64,000 nt of DNA from Aestuariivita boseongensis (GCF_001262635.1 NZ_JXYH01000003.1:1-64000), one strand, 5' to 3'; shown: positions 51,276 to 60,027, counted from the stretch's first letter. Numbers and translations: made by a program. The notes: generated by a model not told the origin, from the letters alone.

Positions 51276-52255
51276 CACGTCCACCTCCTGCGCGAGGCCA
51301 GTATGGCCGGGCCGATGTCGCCAACAGGCAATGTGCGATCCGCGGCACCCAACTCAAACGCCGCTCGGGGCATGCCATAGACCACCGATGTTTGTTCATC
51401 CTGAATGAAGGTTCGCGCCCAGGCCCGACGCAAGGCCAGCAGTCCCTGCGCGCCGTCACGTCCCATGCCGGTCAACAGTGCTGCAGACACATTCTGGCCA
51501 TAGGGAACGGCCGAATGGAACAACTCATCCACCGAAGGGCAATAGGCCTGGCCTGTATGTGACGCCGCAAGCCGCATGCGCAGCGGCGTACCGGGACGCA
51601 GATGCAAGTGTCGATCGCCCCCCGGTGCCACATGGATCTGGCCCGGCGCCGGCCGCCCAATTGGATCAGCCTCGACCACTTTGGGCGTGACGTGAGAATC
51701 AAGCAATTGCGCCAGGCCCGCCGTGAAACGCGCACTGGTGTGCTGCACAAGAAAGGTCGGCGGGCAGTTCTTGGGGAAGCTTGCCAGAACCTCAATCAAC
51801 GCCTCTACCCCGCCAGTCGATGCACCAAGCAAAATCACGCCGTCATCAAACTCCGCTCCGCGCGCATCCGGTTGTGCGGACGAAGGCCGGCGGTCACATG
51901 TCGAGCTGCCGACGCTTGCCTCGCGCAGGACGGCGCAAACTTGATCCGTGTGAACAACACGCAATCCTGCCCTCTTGCCGACATGTCCGATCGATGCGTC
52001 CGATTGGCCGCCCGACTGGTGCAAAACACAACGAATGGCCAGCGCGCGAAACAGAAACTGCAGAACCTCAAATTCAGCCAGCCGGGCAAGGGCGGTATTG
52101 ACAAAAAACAGGTCCGGAACCCGGTGTTCTGCAATGTCGTAAGCGGCCACCAAATCCGCCACGATATCGACCCGCAAGCTGCGCCCGCTCTCCAATAGCC
52201 GGTCTCGAATATCGTGGGCACAAGATCTCTGTGGATCTGCAACAACAACGTGCAT
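51275..52255 (-). CDS. cheB: Chemotaxis methylesterase CheB with degenerate receiver
   Basis: Receptor methylesterase/deamidase. C-terminal esterase domain: Ser146 in GASTGGVEAL, His172 in VQHTS, Asp267 in TGMGRDGAQG, complete catalytic triad. The N-terminal 110 residues have the receiver fold but the phospho-acceptor Asp is replaced: the beta3 segment reads PDLFFVNTAL, with Asn53 in place of Asp, and the acidic pair near the start is reduced to one Asp (ADPQRS). It may not be activated by CheA phosphorylation. 326 residues is slightly short. ATG 52255 is the likely start. Confidence 0.88.
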   Translation of the reverse strand: MHVVVADPQRSCAHDIRDRLLESGRSLRVDIVADLVAAYDIAEHRVPDLFFVNTALARLAEFEVLQFLFRALAIRCVLHQSGGQSDASIGHVGKRAGLRVVHTDQVCAVLREASVGSSTCDRRPSSAQPDARGAEFDDGVILLGASTGGVEALIEVLASFPKNCPPTFLVQHTSARFTAGLAQLLDSHVTPKVVEADPIGRPAPGQIHVAPGGDRHLHLRPGTPLRMRLAASHTGQAYCPSVDELFHSAVPYGQNVSAALLTGMGRDGAQGLLALRRAWARTFIQDEQTSVVYGMPRAAFELGAADRTLPVGDIGPAILASRRRWT

Positions 52256-52321
52256 CGGACTTCTTTCAAGATGTTAGTTCAAGACCGGTGAGAGCCAGGT
52301 CGTCGGGTGCTGCACTCCGTT

Positions 52322-52948
52322 CTAACGTGCAGAAGTGACCCCAAGATTAACGATGCTCAAAGACTGCATATTCCTGTCACTGCTGTCTTCAGGCGGCTGT
52401 GAAATCCCTGCCCGAAAATCCAACCGAAAAGGGTCAGGATCGCGCATCTGAAATATCCCGTTCAGCGGTTCCCCCGCGCACAGCCAATCCAGCCGACAGT
52501 AGCGATCGGCAATGATCAAAGTCGCCAATCTGTGCTGCACCTCCTGCGAAACGGCTTTCAACCAGCAGAAGGTAGCACTCAAGCTCTCTCCATCCGCCAC
52601 TGCGCGGAATTTTGACATATCTCCAGCCCCTGCGTCCTTTTGGTTTTCGCGATCGGGCATTCTCAAACGGGGCGGATCCGATCACTCTGGCTTTGACATT
52701 TTGCGGCAAGGCATGCGCAGCGCACGAAGGATTTGACCAGATTTCAGACGCGTTTGCCCGTCGGAACCGACCCAGTGACAGAAACCCCTGTTGGATCGTT
52801 GACAAACGACAGCAAGGATTACGCAACACCCAAAAGACCAGGCGCTATCGAAACCTGATGACCAAAGACGCGGCGGCATTGGTTCCATATCCCCCGGCAG
52901 TACACACTCAGCGCAAAGTCTCTCTACAAGAGAGATTACGTTCGTCAC
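52322..52948 (-). pseudogene. Probable frameshifted gene in the che operon
   Basis: A GTG at 52948 overlaps the previous stop by four bases (GTGA), as expected for an operon gene. Its frame reads MTNVISLVERLCAECVLPGD then MEPMPPRLW and stops at TGA 52682. The other frames give plausible pieces at successive positions: a middle piece in a second frame, then RVIGSAPFENARSRKPKG and GWRELECYLLLVESRF in a third frame (52829-52434), and finally HRLATLIIADRYCRLDWLCA and DPDPFRLDFRAGISQ back in the first frame, to a stop at 52322. The pattern fits one gene of about 200 residues broken by two or more frameshifts. No function recognised. Confidence 0.45.
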
Positions 52949-53319
52949 GCGTCGTCAAACAGCTCGATAACCGTTTGTTCACCTTTGGCATTTTCGCAAG
53001 CCCCCGGTGAGAGCAAATCGACATAAAATTCCAGCCTGAGTGTTTCGAGAACCTGCTCCAACGGCACCACAAGGTCCGGCTGAACGGCGTCTTCCAGCAC
53101 TTTCAAAAGCGCGCTCGTGTCACGAAGTATCTGCGTTACCGCATCAATATTCTGCGCAGCAAGCGGTACCGGTTGTGAGGACGTGTTCGCCCTCGCAGTC
53201 AGAGACTCCCGCTCATAGTCATTCAAAAGAACGCGCATCCTATCTAAGCCAAGAGCCATCGCACGCATCGCGGACGCCAGCGCCACCCCCTCAGGCGCGG
53301 ATTCTCTTCGCGCACTCAA
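52945..53319 (-). CDS. Chemotaxis-operon protein of unknown function
   Basis: A 124-residue, mostly alpha-helical acidic protein with no recognised domain. It lies between cheY2 and the decayed gene. A TTG start at 53319 overlaps the cheY2 stop (TTGA) and gives translational coupling; an ATG at 53268 is possible. Its position resembles that of CheZ-like or other small helper genes in che operons, but I see no CheZ motif. C-terminus KGEQTVIELFDDA is not similar to the CheY-binding peptide of CheZ in a convincing way. Confidence 0.6.
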   Translation of the reverse strand: MSARRESAPEGVALASAMRAMALGLDRMRVLLNDYERESLTARANTSSQPVPLAAQNIDAVTQILRDTSALLKVLEDAVQPDLVVPLEQVLETLRLEFYVDLLSPGACENAKGEQTVIELFDDA

Positions 53320-53705
53320 GAGATACGCCCCACGACCATTTCGATGGACTTCTTCAACGTTTCATTCGTGAATGGTTTCTTGACCAGATTGTTGAGGCCC
53401 AACTTCTTGCCCATTGCGATCATCTGCTCATTGGGGGAGCCCGTCACAAGAATGAAGCCGATCTTCTGCGTCGCACTGTTGGTGCGCAGACCATGCAGTA
53501 ACTGCAAACCATTCATCCCCGGCATGTTATAGTCGCACAGGACAAGGTGTACGGGGTTCGTCACAAGCTGAGCCAGTGCGCCCTGACCAGAGTTTTGAGT
53601 CTCGATTTTCCAGATTCCGATATCCTCCAACGCTTGTGTGATCAGCCCGCGGCTGACGGACATGTCATCAACAACCATCACGCGCAGTGCATCCTTCAGT
53701 GCCAT
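53316..53705 (-). CDS. cheY: Chemotaxis response regulator CheY (second copy)
   Basis: Single-domain receiver, 129 residues. VMVVDDMSVSRGLI (acidic pair Asp13/14), the phospho-acceptor Asp in LVLCDYNMPGMNGLQLL (about residue 58), Thr in LVTGSPNEQ and Lys in LVKKPFTNETL. Binds flagellar motor or acts as phosphate sink. Starts just after cheR (AAGGG site). The other CheY is at 57158. Confidence 0.93.
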   Translation of the reverse strand: MALKDALRVMVVDDMSVSRGLITQALEDIGIWKIETQNSGQGALAQLVTNPVHLVLCDYNMPGMNGLQLLHGLRTNSATQKIGFILVTGSPNEQMIAMGKKLGLNNLVKKPFTNETLKKSIEMVVGRIS

Positions 53706-53709
53706 AGTC

Positions 53710-54597
53710 TTACCCTTGATTGTTGAACTTGGTTGGTTGTGCCGACGCGGTCGCCTTCCGGTAGGTGGTCACCGCAACAGCGTCCAAGATGTTTTCTGCC
53801 GGCCCGTGAATCCGTTCGGAGTGACCGATGATCAGCGACCCGCCTTCGGTCAAACGCTCAACAAAGCGCATCCACAGCCTGCTTTGATCAGGCCTGTCAA
53901 AATAGATCGCGACGTTTCGGCAGAAGATGACGTCGAAACTTCCCTGATGCGACCAATGCTCCATCAGATTCAAGCGCTGAAACGTGATCATGGTTTTCAA
54001 CTCTGCCTTCACGTGGTTTTGTGACGACGCCCGATCGAAGCTCGCAAAAACCTTTCTGATATCTGCGGGATCATCGAACCGGCATTCATCGCTTGCATAG
54101 ACACCACGCCTTGCTGTCTCCAGCGCAGCTGGATCCACATCGGTTGCAAGGATCTGAATGTCTTGCCGCAGCACGTCCGGTGACATCGAAAGGAGTGTTC
54201 CCGCAATGGAATAGGCCTCTTGCCCCGTGGAACAGCCCGCCGACCAAATGCGGACACGCCGGCCCTTCCGTGCTTCACTCAAAAGCCCTGGCAGTACCTG
54301 TTTCTCCAGATAATCGAAGTGGTGACGTTCCCTGAAGAAATGTGTGACATTGGTCGTGAGCGCCGAGATGAACGGGTCTTTTTCCCGGGTACGTTCCGAT
54401 TGAACCATCGCGCAGTAATCAGACACGCTTTGAGCGCCTGTAGCGCGCAACCTTTTTGCAAGCCGGGCCTGGATCAGCGCTTTTTTCGAAGTTTCCAAAT
54501 GCAGTCCGAAAATGGCTTTCGCACATCGCGCGACGCTTCGAAAATCCTCGTCCGAGAACTGAAAAGACTGGTGTGAAGGGAGTTTCAAGTCTTTCAT
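53710..54597 (-). CDS. cheR: Chemotaxis protein methyltransferase CheR
   Basis: SAM-dependent methyltransferase that methylates receptor glutamates. N-terminal CheR helical domain (FSDEDFRSVARCAKAIFGLHLETSKKALIQARLAKRLRATG), then RIWSAGCSTGQEAYSIAGTLL (SAM site), TTNVTHFFRERHHFDYLEKQVLP, DVIFCRNVAIYFD. 295 residues. ATG 54597 overlaps the cheW stop by four bases (ATGA). Confidence 0.95.
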   Translation of the reverse strand: MKDLKLPSHQSFQFSDEDFRSVARCAKAIFGLHLETSKKALIQARLAKRLRATGAQSVSDYCAMVQSERTREKDPFISALTTNVTHFFRERHHFDYLEKQVLPGLLSEARKGRRVRIWSAGCSTGQEAYSIAGTLLSMSPDVLRQDIQILATDVDPAALETARRGVYASDECRFDDPADIRKVFASFDRASSQNHVKAELKTMITFQRLNLMEHWSHQGSFDVIFCRNVAIYFDRPDQSRLWMRFVERLTEGGSLIIGHSERIHGPAENILDAVAVTTYRKATASAQPTKFNNQG

Positions 54598-55061
54598 GCC
54601 ACCAAGTCGCACGAGTCGTTGAACAAAATGCGCAGATCAATCACGCGTGACATGCCGTCGCCGACTTCCACCAATCCGCGTATCGAACGAATATCATTCG
54701 TCTGGCCAGTATTGGGCGCCGACCGAATGTTTTCCCCCTGGATCGTCAGAATTTCCGAGACTGCATCCACCAGCAAACCCACGGTCCGATCGCTCAGCAC
54801 AACAACGATAATCACGTGTCGCGCAGTGGGCGTGATTGCCCCCAGTCCAAGTTTCGCTGACAGATCTATGATCGGGATAACCGAACCGCGCAGGTTCATC
54901 ACACCCAAAACATCAGGTTGCGAAAAGGGCAGCGGCGTGACGGGAGACCAGCGACGGATTTCTCGAATTTCCGTGATTTCGATGCAGAAACCCTGACCGC
55001 CCGCGATAAGGGACACGAATTCGATATTCTGATCATCTTGCCATTCAACGGGTTCACTCAT
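54594..55061 (-). CDS. cheW: Chemotaxis coupling protein CheW
   Basis: SH3-like adaptor of 155 residues that links receptors and CheA. FVSLIAGGQGFCIEITEIREIRRWSPVTPLPFSQPDVLGVMNLRGSVIPIIDLSAKLGLG (about residues 11-71) and VVVLSDRTVGLLVDAVSEIL. Starts one base after the cheA stop. Confidence 0.96.
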   Translation of the reverse strand: MSEPVEWQDDQNIEFVSLIAGGQGFCIEITEIREIRRWSPVTPLPFSQPDVLGVMNLRGSVIPIIDLSAKLGLGAITPTARHVIIVVVLSDRTVGLLVDAVSEILTIQGENIRSAPNTGQTNDIRSIRGLVEVGDGMSRVIDLRILFNDSCDLVA

Positions 55062-55062
55062 T

Positions 55063-57156
55063 CTAGATCTCCAGCTCGAATGTTATTGGAGTTTCATCGG
55101 CTTCAATCGCCATCTTGCTGACCGCGTCGGGATCAACGATGAGGGCGATTTTCCCGTCCCCAAGGATCGTCGCCGCCGACACGCCCGGAATGGCTCCATA
55201 GTTGGCTTCAAGACTTTTCATGACGACCTGCCGCTGGTCCGAAATATCATCGACCGACACCGCCACCGGGTTCGCGCCGCCCGATTGGATATGGACAAGC
55301 ACGCTGCTTTCAGGATCGACACAGGAGTTATCGAGGCCCAGAATCGCGCCAAGGCTGACCACGGGGACAAAGGCGCCACGAATTGACAGCACATGCCCGT
55401 TCGGACCAAGTGGGCGAATGTCCCCAGTTCGTGGGCGGATTGTCTCGATAATGCAGGACAGAGGAAGAACCAGGGTTTGCCCCGCGACTGTCACGACCAT
55501 TCCATCAAGAACCGCAAGCGTCAACGGGAGGGAGATCGAAAACTCCGACCCCTTCCCGGGTTCGCTTGAAATCGCGATGCGCCCGCCCATGGATTGGATC
55601 TCGGTCAGGACCACGTCCATCCCAACGCCGCGCCCGGACAGGTTCGTGACCGTCTCCGCAGTCGAGAATCCGGGCGCAAAAAGCAGATTGTCTATCTCCG
55701 CCTCGGACAGTTTCGCATCCTTTGCAACCAGTCCGCGCTCGATCGCCTTGGCGAGGATCTTTTCGCGGTTCAAACCACGACCGTCATCCCGCACTGTGAT
55801 CATTACATGGCCCGAGCGGTGTTCTGCGCTGAGGCATAGCTGACCTTGCGAAGACTTGCCTGCCGCGCGCCGCTCGTCACCAGTCTCAAGCCCATGGTCG
55901 ACCGCATTGCGGACCAGATGGGTCATCGGATCGGTCAGGCGTTCTACAAGGCTTTTGTCGATCTCCGTCATCTCGCCTTCCATGACGAAGTTCACATCTT
56001 TGCCTGTGGCATCACCAGCCTCGCGCGCGATACGCGCCATGCGCTGAAACAACGGTTTAACCGGCTGGGCTCGGATCGCCATGACGCCTTCCTGGATGTC
56101 TCGCGCAAGAAATCCGTAGTCGTCCAGGTCTGCCATCAGATCCGAATTCTGTGCAATCCCGCTCGCGACAACCTTTTGGGAGATCACCGCCTGATTGATG
56201 ATAAGCTCACCAACTGTATTGATCAGTCGGTCCACACGATCGGGATCCACGCGCAACGTGGGTCGTTTCGATTGCGGCGCCGACTGACGGGCCTTTCCGG
56301 CGGGTTCCGAAGGCCCTGCTGCTGTGATCGGCGCGTCAACCGCACCGTCCGGTTCAACAGCATCACCCACCGGAGGCAGAGTTTCGGTTTCCTCAAGCGC
56401 GATCTCAAGAGTGCACAGCCCCTCCACGAATTCGAAGACAGCGCCGATCTCTTCTCGGGAGACATCACCCGATACGGTGACCGTCCACGACAGATAACTC
56501 TCCGCAGGGTCGATATCCGCCAAGACTGGCAGGGCGTCCGTGTCACATTCGACAACCACATCGCCCAGGTCCGCAAGCGCCATGAAAAGGATCACTGGGT
56601 CATGGCTGTTTTCGTACAGCGCCCGCTCCGGCTTGAAGGTGATCTGATAGCGTGCATCGCCTGTCAGCTCGCCCGCGTCGCCCAAGTCCCCAAGGTCACT
56701 CAATTCGATCGCTTCGAACGGCAGCGCCTCAAAACTGAACGCGTCCTCCAACCCGCTTTCGGAAGATGCCCCTCCCACGCTTGACAGGGCGGTCAGTTCC
56801 GCTTTGACCGCGGCCATCGCTTCCGGCTGTTGGCCGGTTTCGGCATGGGCCTCCTCCACCAGCGCCGCCAGCACATCGCTGGCGCGCAGGACGGTCTTCA
56901 TCACCGCCGGTGTCACGTCCAGGGTTTCCGCGCGGATCTGATCCAGCACGTTTTCATAGATATGCGCAAAGCTCACCAGATCCTCGAGGCCGAAGGCACC
57001 GCCCGACCCCTTGATCGAATGCACCGCCCGAAAGATCGCGTTCACGGTCTCCGGATCGGCCGTGCCGTCGGACATGGCCGCCAACCCTTCGCTCAGGGCG
57101 TCCAAAAGATCCTCGCATTCGGCGAAAAACGTGGCTTTCAGGCTGTCCATGCTCAT
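55063..57156 (-). CDS. cheA: Chemotaxis histidine kinase CheA
   Basis: 697 residues. P1: phospho-His46 in IFRAVHSIKGSGGAFG. A P2-like region with ITFKPERALYENSHDPVILFMALADLGD (about 172-199). P3 dimerisation about 300-370. P4 ATPase: N-box HLVRNAVDHGLE (413-424), G1 VRDDGRGL (455-462), G2 GRGVGMDVV (508-516). P5 CheW-like domain to the C-terminus (about 555-690). Starts one base after cheY1. All catalytic boxes are intact, so the kinase is expected to be active. Confidence 0.96.
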   Translation of the reverse strand: MSMDSLKATFFAECEDLLDALSEGLAAMSDGTADPETVNAIFRAVHSIKGSGGAFGLEDLVSFAHIYENVLDQIRAETLDVTPAVMKTVLRASDVLAALVEEAHAETGQQPEAMAAVKAELTALSSVGGASSESGLEDAFSFEALPFEAIELSDLGDLGDAGELTGDARYQITFKPERALYENSHDPVILFMALADLGDVVVECDTDALPVLADIDPAESYLSWTVTVSGDVSREEIGAVFEFVEGLCTLEIALEETETLPPVGDAVEPDGAVDAPITAAGPSEPAGKARQSAPQSKRPTLRVDPDRVDRLINTVGELIINQAVISQKVVASGIAQNSDLMADLDDYGFLARDIQEGVMAIRAQPVKPLFQRMARIAREAGDATGKDVNFVMEGEMTEIDKSLVERLTDPMTHLVRNAVDHGLETGDERRAAGKSSQGQLCLSAEHRSGHVMITVRDDGRGLNREKILAKAIERGLVAKDAKLSEAEIDNLLFAPGFSTAETVTNLSGRGVGMDVVLTEIQSMGGRIAISSEPGKGSEFSISLPLTLAVLDGMVVTVAGQTLVLPLSCIIETIRPRTGDIRPLGPNGHVLSIRGAFVPVVSLGAILGLDNSCVDPESSVLVHIQSGGANPVAVSVDDISDQRQVVMKSLEANYGAIPGVSAATILGDGKIALIVDPDAVSKMAIEADETPITFELEI

Positions 57157-57157
57157 G

Positions 57158-57532
57158 TCAGCCAGCCCCCAAAGTCACACGGCGGAGGACATTGACCAGG
57201 GCGGTATCCTCGAACGGTTTCACGATCCACCCGGTGGCCCCCGCTGCGCGCGCCCGGTCCTTCAGGCTTTGACCGCTTTCCGTGGTCAGAACAAGGATCG
57301 GCACACGCGGGTTCACATTGTTCTGGCGAATGGCAGTGATCACACCAAACCCATCCATGTTCGGCATGTTGATATCGGTGATAACCGCATCGAACCGGCG
57401 GGTCTGGAACAGGTCGACCCCGTCCTGCCCGTCAACGGCTGTCGTCACGTCGAACCCTGCATTTTCCAGCGTCTGGGTCACCAGCGCCCGGATCGTGGCT
57501 GAATCGTCGATGGCAAGCACGGAAGTGGTCAC
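57158..57532 (-). CDS. cheY: Chemotaxis response regulator CheY (first copy)
   Basis: Receiver of 124 residues: VLAIDDSATIRALVTQTLENAGFDVTTA, the acceptor Asp in AVITDINMPNMDGFGVI (about residue 53), LVLTTESGQS and WIVKPFED with the conserved Thr and Lys. A GTG start at 57532 follows AAGGGGGC. Upstream of cheA by one base; second gene of the operon. Confidence 0.94.
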   Translation of the reverse strand: MTTSVLAIDDSATIRALVTQTLENAGFDVTTAVDGQDGVDLFQTRRFDAVITDINMPNMDGFGVITAIRQNNVNPRVPILVLTTESGQSLKDRARAAGATGWIVKPFEDTALVNVLRRVTLGAG

Positions 57533-57544
57533 GGATCTGCCCCC

Positions 57545-57823
57545 TTATCCCAGAATGTCGTCATGGATGCCCAATGTCTGAAGCCCGTCCCGAAAGGCCT
57601 CGGACGGTTCCACCACGACAAAGGGTTTGCTCGCGTCCTCTGCCGCGCGGCGCGCGGCCAGGATCAACTGCACGGTCAGGGTGTCGGCCGGGCGCGGCAG
57701 ATCGGCCTTGACGCAAATACCGTCGGCAACCTGTTCCAGAAGGGCGGTCTGCAACTGTTTCGGGTCGTCACGCCAGATCGGCAATGACAGATCGATAGGG
57801 TCCGTTTTCGGGGCCGTCACCAT
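57545..57823 (-). CDS. STAS domain protein
   Basis: First gene of the che operon, 92 residues. The STAS-like pattern is LSLPIWRDDPKQLQTALLEQVADGICVKADLPRPADTLTVQLILAARRAAEDASKPFVVVEPSEAFRDGLQTLG. STAS proteins bind partner proteins or nucleotides. A GGAG site precedes ATG 57823. Twelve bases to cheY1. A chaperone-like or anti-sigma-antagonist-type role in chemotaxis is possible; I cannot choose. Confidence 0.8.
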   Translation of the reverse strand: MVTAPKTDPIDLSLPIWRDDPKQLQTALLEQVADGICVKADLPRPADTLTVQLILAARRAAEDASKPFVVVEPSEAFRDGLQTLGIHDDILG

Positions 57824-58140
57824 GATCTCCTTACAGCAGTGATGAACTGTTCAAAGGCAGGAATTACGCCCAATCCGCTAACAAGGTGTGAATGAGAAAC
57901 AGGATTTCATTCGAATCTTCCCTATCCTTACTGCGCGCGGAACCGTGGGCCGGAAGGCAGATTTCGACGATGTCGAAGCAACCGGCCTTTTAAAGGCGGG
58001 TTTCTCTGACAACCGATTGAGCACACAGGAAAAACAACAATCGCCCCACGATTTCCCACAATGATATCAACAGGTTATCCACAAGAAATTTCGATCTAAG
58101 CCATTATTTTTCTTGCCGGAATCCCAACCCTTTGCCACAG
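57824..58140. other. Gap upstream of the che operon
   Basis: No ORF supported. It must contain the che promoter (none clear by eye). A short hairpin CCTTTTAAAGG is at 57985, and TTATCCACA, a DnaA-box match, at 58075-58083; a single match is not an origin. Confidence 0.5.
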
Positions 58141-58540
58141 TTTACCTATCGCGGACGGTCGCAAGATCACGAAGCGGTCGCGGCGCTCACAGCGCGGCAT
58201 AGCGGGTCTGAGATGCCCTCGGGCGGACCTGAAACGCGGTGCAAGCGAAGGGTGGCGTGGATGCAGCGAACCCACGGTGTCGGCTGCTCAGTCGGGGAGA
58301 TCTTCGGGTCGAACCGGATGTGCAAAAGGCCCAAGGGCGTTGCGACAGACCACGGGTCTTTTCGAAGATCGTGGTTTGACGTGGCGGACCGGGTGCGTTG
58401 CGGCTGCAAAGGCTGGCAACAGCCGATGTGGCTGGGCCGGAGACCCGCTTGCGGGGACCTTGGTTCAGGAAGACGTCAGGGCGCAGCCCATGTGGCTGTA
58501 TTGCGAAGACCGCGTCTGAGCACCTGACGTCTTTTCTGAT
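58141..58540 (+). ncRNA. Candidate structured RNA of unknown type
   Basis: About 400 bases that look non-coding but highly structured. Hairpins include ACCACG/CGTGGT with a TTCG tetraloop (58349-58375), CCCGC/GCGGG, and two AGCC/GGCT hairpins around GATGT and CATGT. It ends with a long inverted repeat AGACGTCAGG (58471-58480) / CCTGACGTCT (58523-58532) followed by TTTT, which looks like a terminator. I did not recognise RNase P, tmRNA, SRP or 6S RNA motifs. Strand is chosen from the terminator. Frames on either strand are weak. Confidence 0.4.
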
Positions 58541-58761
58541 TCCGTACCCCCCAAACGAAAACGAGGCCCGAACGCTTTCACGCCCAAGCCCCGCCGTCAG
58601 TTTGCATTACCGCGTCTATGCACCTGTAAGACGGTTCCTACGGTGCCTGGCGGCCAAGATCAACTATATCTGGCACCCCAAAGGCCTCCAGATACCAAGT
58701 TTTCCCGAAATCGCCCGAAACTGCAGCAATTTCCCCACAGTGAACAGGCATTGCCCCGCGA

Positions 58762-60027
58762 TCAGCCTTTGCCTTTCCACGGCACCAGCACCCGTTCGGC
58801 CCAGCGCATCAGCATGTCGATACCGAACCCGATCACACCGATCAGGATGATCCCCATGATCACGATATCGGTGTTCTGGAACTTCGAAGCGACCATGATC
58901 ATCATGCCCGCGCCCTTCTCGGCCGCGACCAGTTCAGCCGCCACAACGGTGCCCCAACACACGCCCATGGCCACGCGCGCACCGGTAAAGATATCCGGCA
59001 GGGAATTGGGAATGATCACATGACGCATGATCTGCCATTTCGTGGCGCCCAGAGAATAGGCCGCATGCACCTTGGAGATCTTCACCCCCGATACGCCCGA
59101 CCGCGCGGCAATCGCCATGATCCAAAGCGCCGCCAGGAACAGAAGGATGATCTTGCCCACCTCTCCAATCCCGGCCCAGATAATCACCAGCGGGATCAGC
59201 GCCAGCGGCGGCACGGGACGCATGAATTCCACGATCGGGTCGAACCAGCCGCGGAACCAGTTGCTCAGCCCCATGGCGTAACCCAGCGGGATGCCGACCA
59301 GCGCGCCAAAGAAAAAGCCCACGATCACCCGGAACAGCGAATATCCCAGATGCTCGGCCAGGGTCGATCCGCGGAAGCCCTCATCCGCGATTTCACCGAT
59401 GCGCTGCACAACGGCTTCCGGAGCGGGCAACCAGATCGGCTCCATCTGCCAGCCCTTGGCCGGCTGGAAATTCGGCGTGCCCTTGTCCGACAGGGTCACG
59501 GTGCCATTGGCCACATCGACCGAACCGCCGGGTGCGATGGGTTCGCCGTTGATGGCGACCACCGTGGCACCCTCGTTGCGGCCCAGGTCGTCGTTGCGAT
59601 CCACCCGCACAAGGCCGGACCGCCACATGCCAACTGCGGTGATGTCGTTCTTGGCAAAGCCGTCGCCAGGGTCGACCTCGGGAATCTCGGGATCTTCACC
59701 GATGGGATGGACGATCACGGTTACCGTGGCGGTGTCTGTCTGGCCATTCGCTTCGACGGTGTATTCGAAGGTGGTTGCGCCCTCGAATGGCCCCGGCGCG
59801 TGCAGGAAGGATGGCAACAGCGACGACCCGGTGAACATCCCCCACAACAGGAAAATCGTGGCAATGGAAATCACGCTGGCCTTGCGGTCAGAAACGACGG
59901 CGCTTTCATCCCCGAAGGTCACCGTCTTGAGCGAGGTATAATCCTGCGTCGCCGTGCGGCTCACCAGAAAGCGGATGATATAGAACGATCCGATGAAAAT
60001 CGCGGCATAGATCAGAAAGGGGATCAT
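58762..60027 (-). CDS. tauC: Taurine ABC transporter permease TauC-like with periplasmic insert
   Basis: 421 residues, far longer than the usual TauC (about 275). Two helices at the N-terminus (about 2-20 and 51-67) flank a cytoplasmic loop; residues about 75-195 form an extracytoplasmic insert with beta-rich repeats (FEYTVEANGQTDTATVTVIVHP, then GSVDVANGTVTLSDKGTPN). From 200 onward the standard permease core follows, with the EAA loop ARSGVSGVKISKVHAAYSLGATKWQIMRHVIIPNSLPDIFTGARVAMG. ATG overlaps the tauB stop (ATGA). Confidence 0.88.
   Translation of the reverse strand: MIPFLIYAAIFIGSFYIIRFLVSRTATQDYTSLKTVTFGDESAVVSDRKASVISIATIFLLWGMFTGSSLLPSFLHAPGPFEGATTFEYTVEANGQTDTATVTVIVHPIGEDPEIPEVDPGDGFAKNDITAVGMWRSGLVRVDRNDDLGRNEGATVVAINGEPIAPGGSVDVANGTVTLSDKGTPNFQPAKGWQMEPIWLPAPEAVVQRIGEIADEGFRGSTLAEHLGYSLFRVIVGFFFGALVGIPLGYAMGLSNWFRGWFDPIVEFMRPVPPLALIPLVIIWAGIGEVGKIILLFLAALWIMAIAARSGVSGVKISKVHAAYSLGATKWQIMRHVIIPNSLPDIFTGARVAMGVCWGTVVAAELVAAEKGAGMMIMVASKFQNTDIVIMGIILIGVIGFGIDMLMRWAERVLVPWKGKG

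Noticed and set aside
52612-53010. 132-codon open frame on the plus strand
   Set aside because: Antisense to the che operon; no ribosome site and overlaps the coupled ORF at 52945-53319.
50718-57823. Chemotaxis-like signalling for a non-flagellar output (alternative cellular functions)
   Set aside because: CheD, CheR, CheB, CheW and two CheY fit a standard chemotaxis set; no output-domain regulator is present to support another role.
58075-58083. DnaA-box match TTATCCACA as a sign of a replication origin
   Set aside because: Only one box, no AT-rich unwinding element or origin genes (dnaA, parAB, hemE) nearby.
58132-58527. 131-codon open frame in the gap upstream of che
   Set aside because: No ribosome binding site, odd composition, and it ends inside the terminator-like stem; structured RNA is a better explanation.
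58141-58540. RNase P, tmRNA, SRP or 6S RNA
   Set aside because: None of the conserved core motifs of these RNAs was found by eye.
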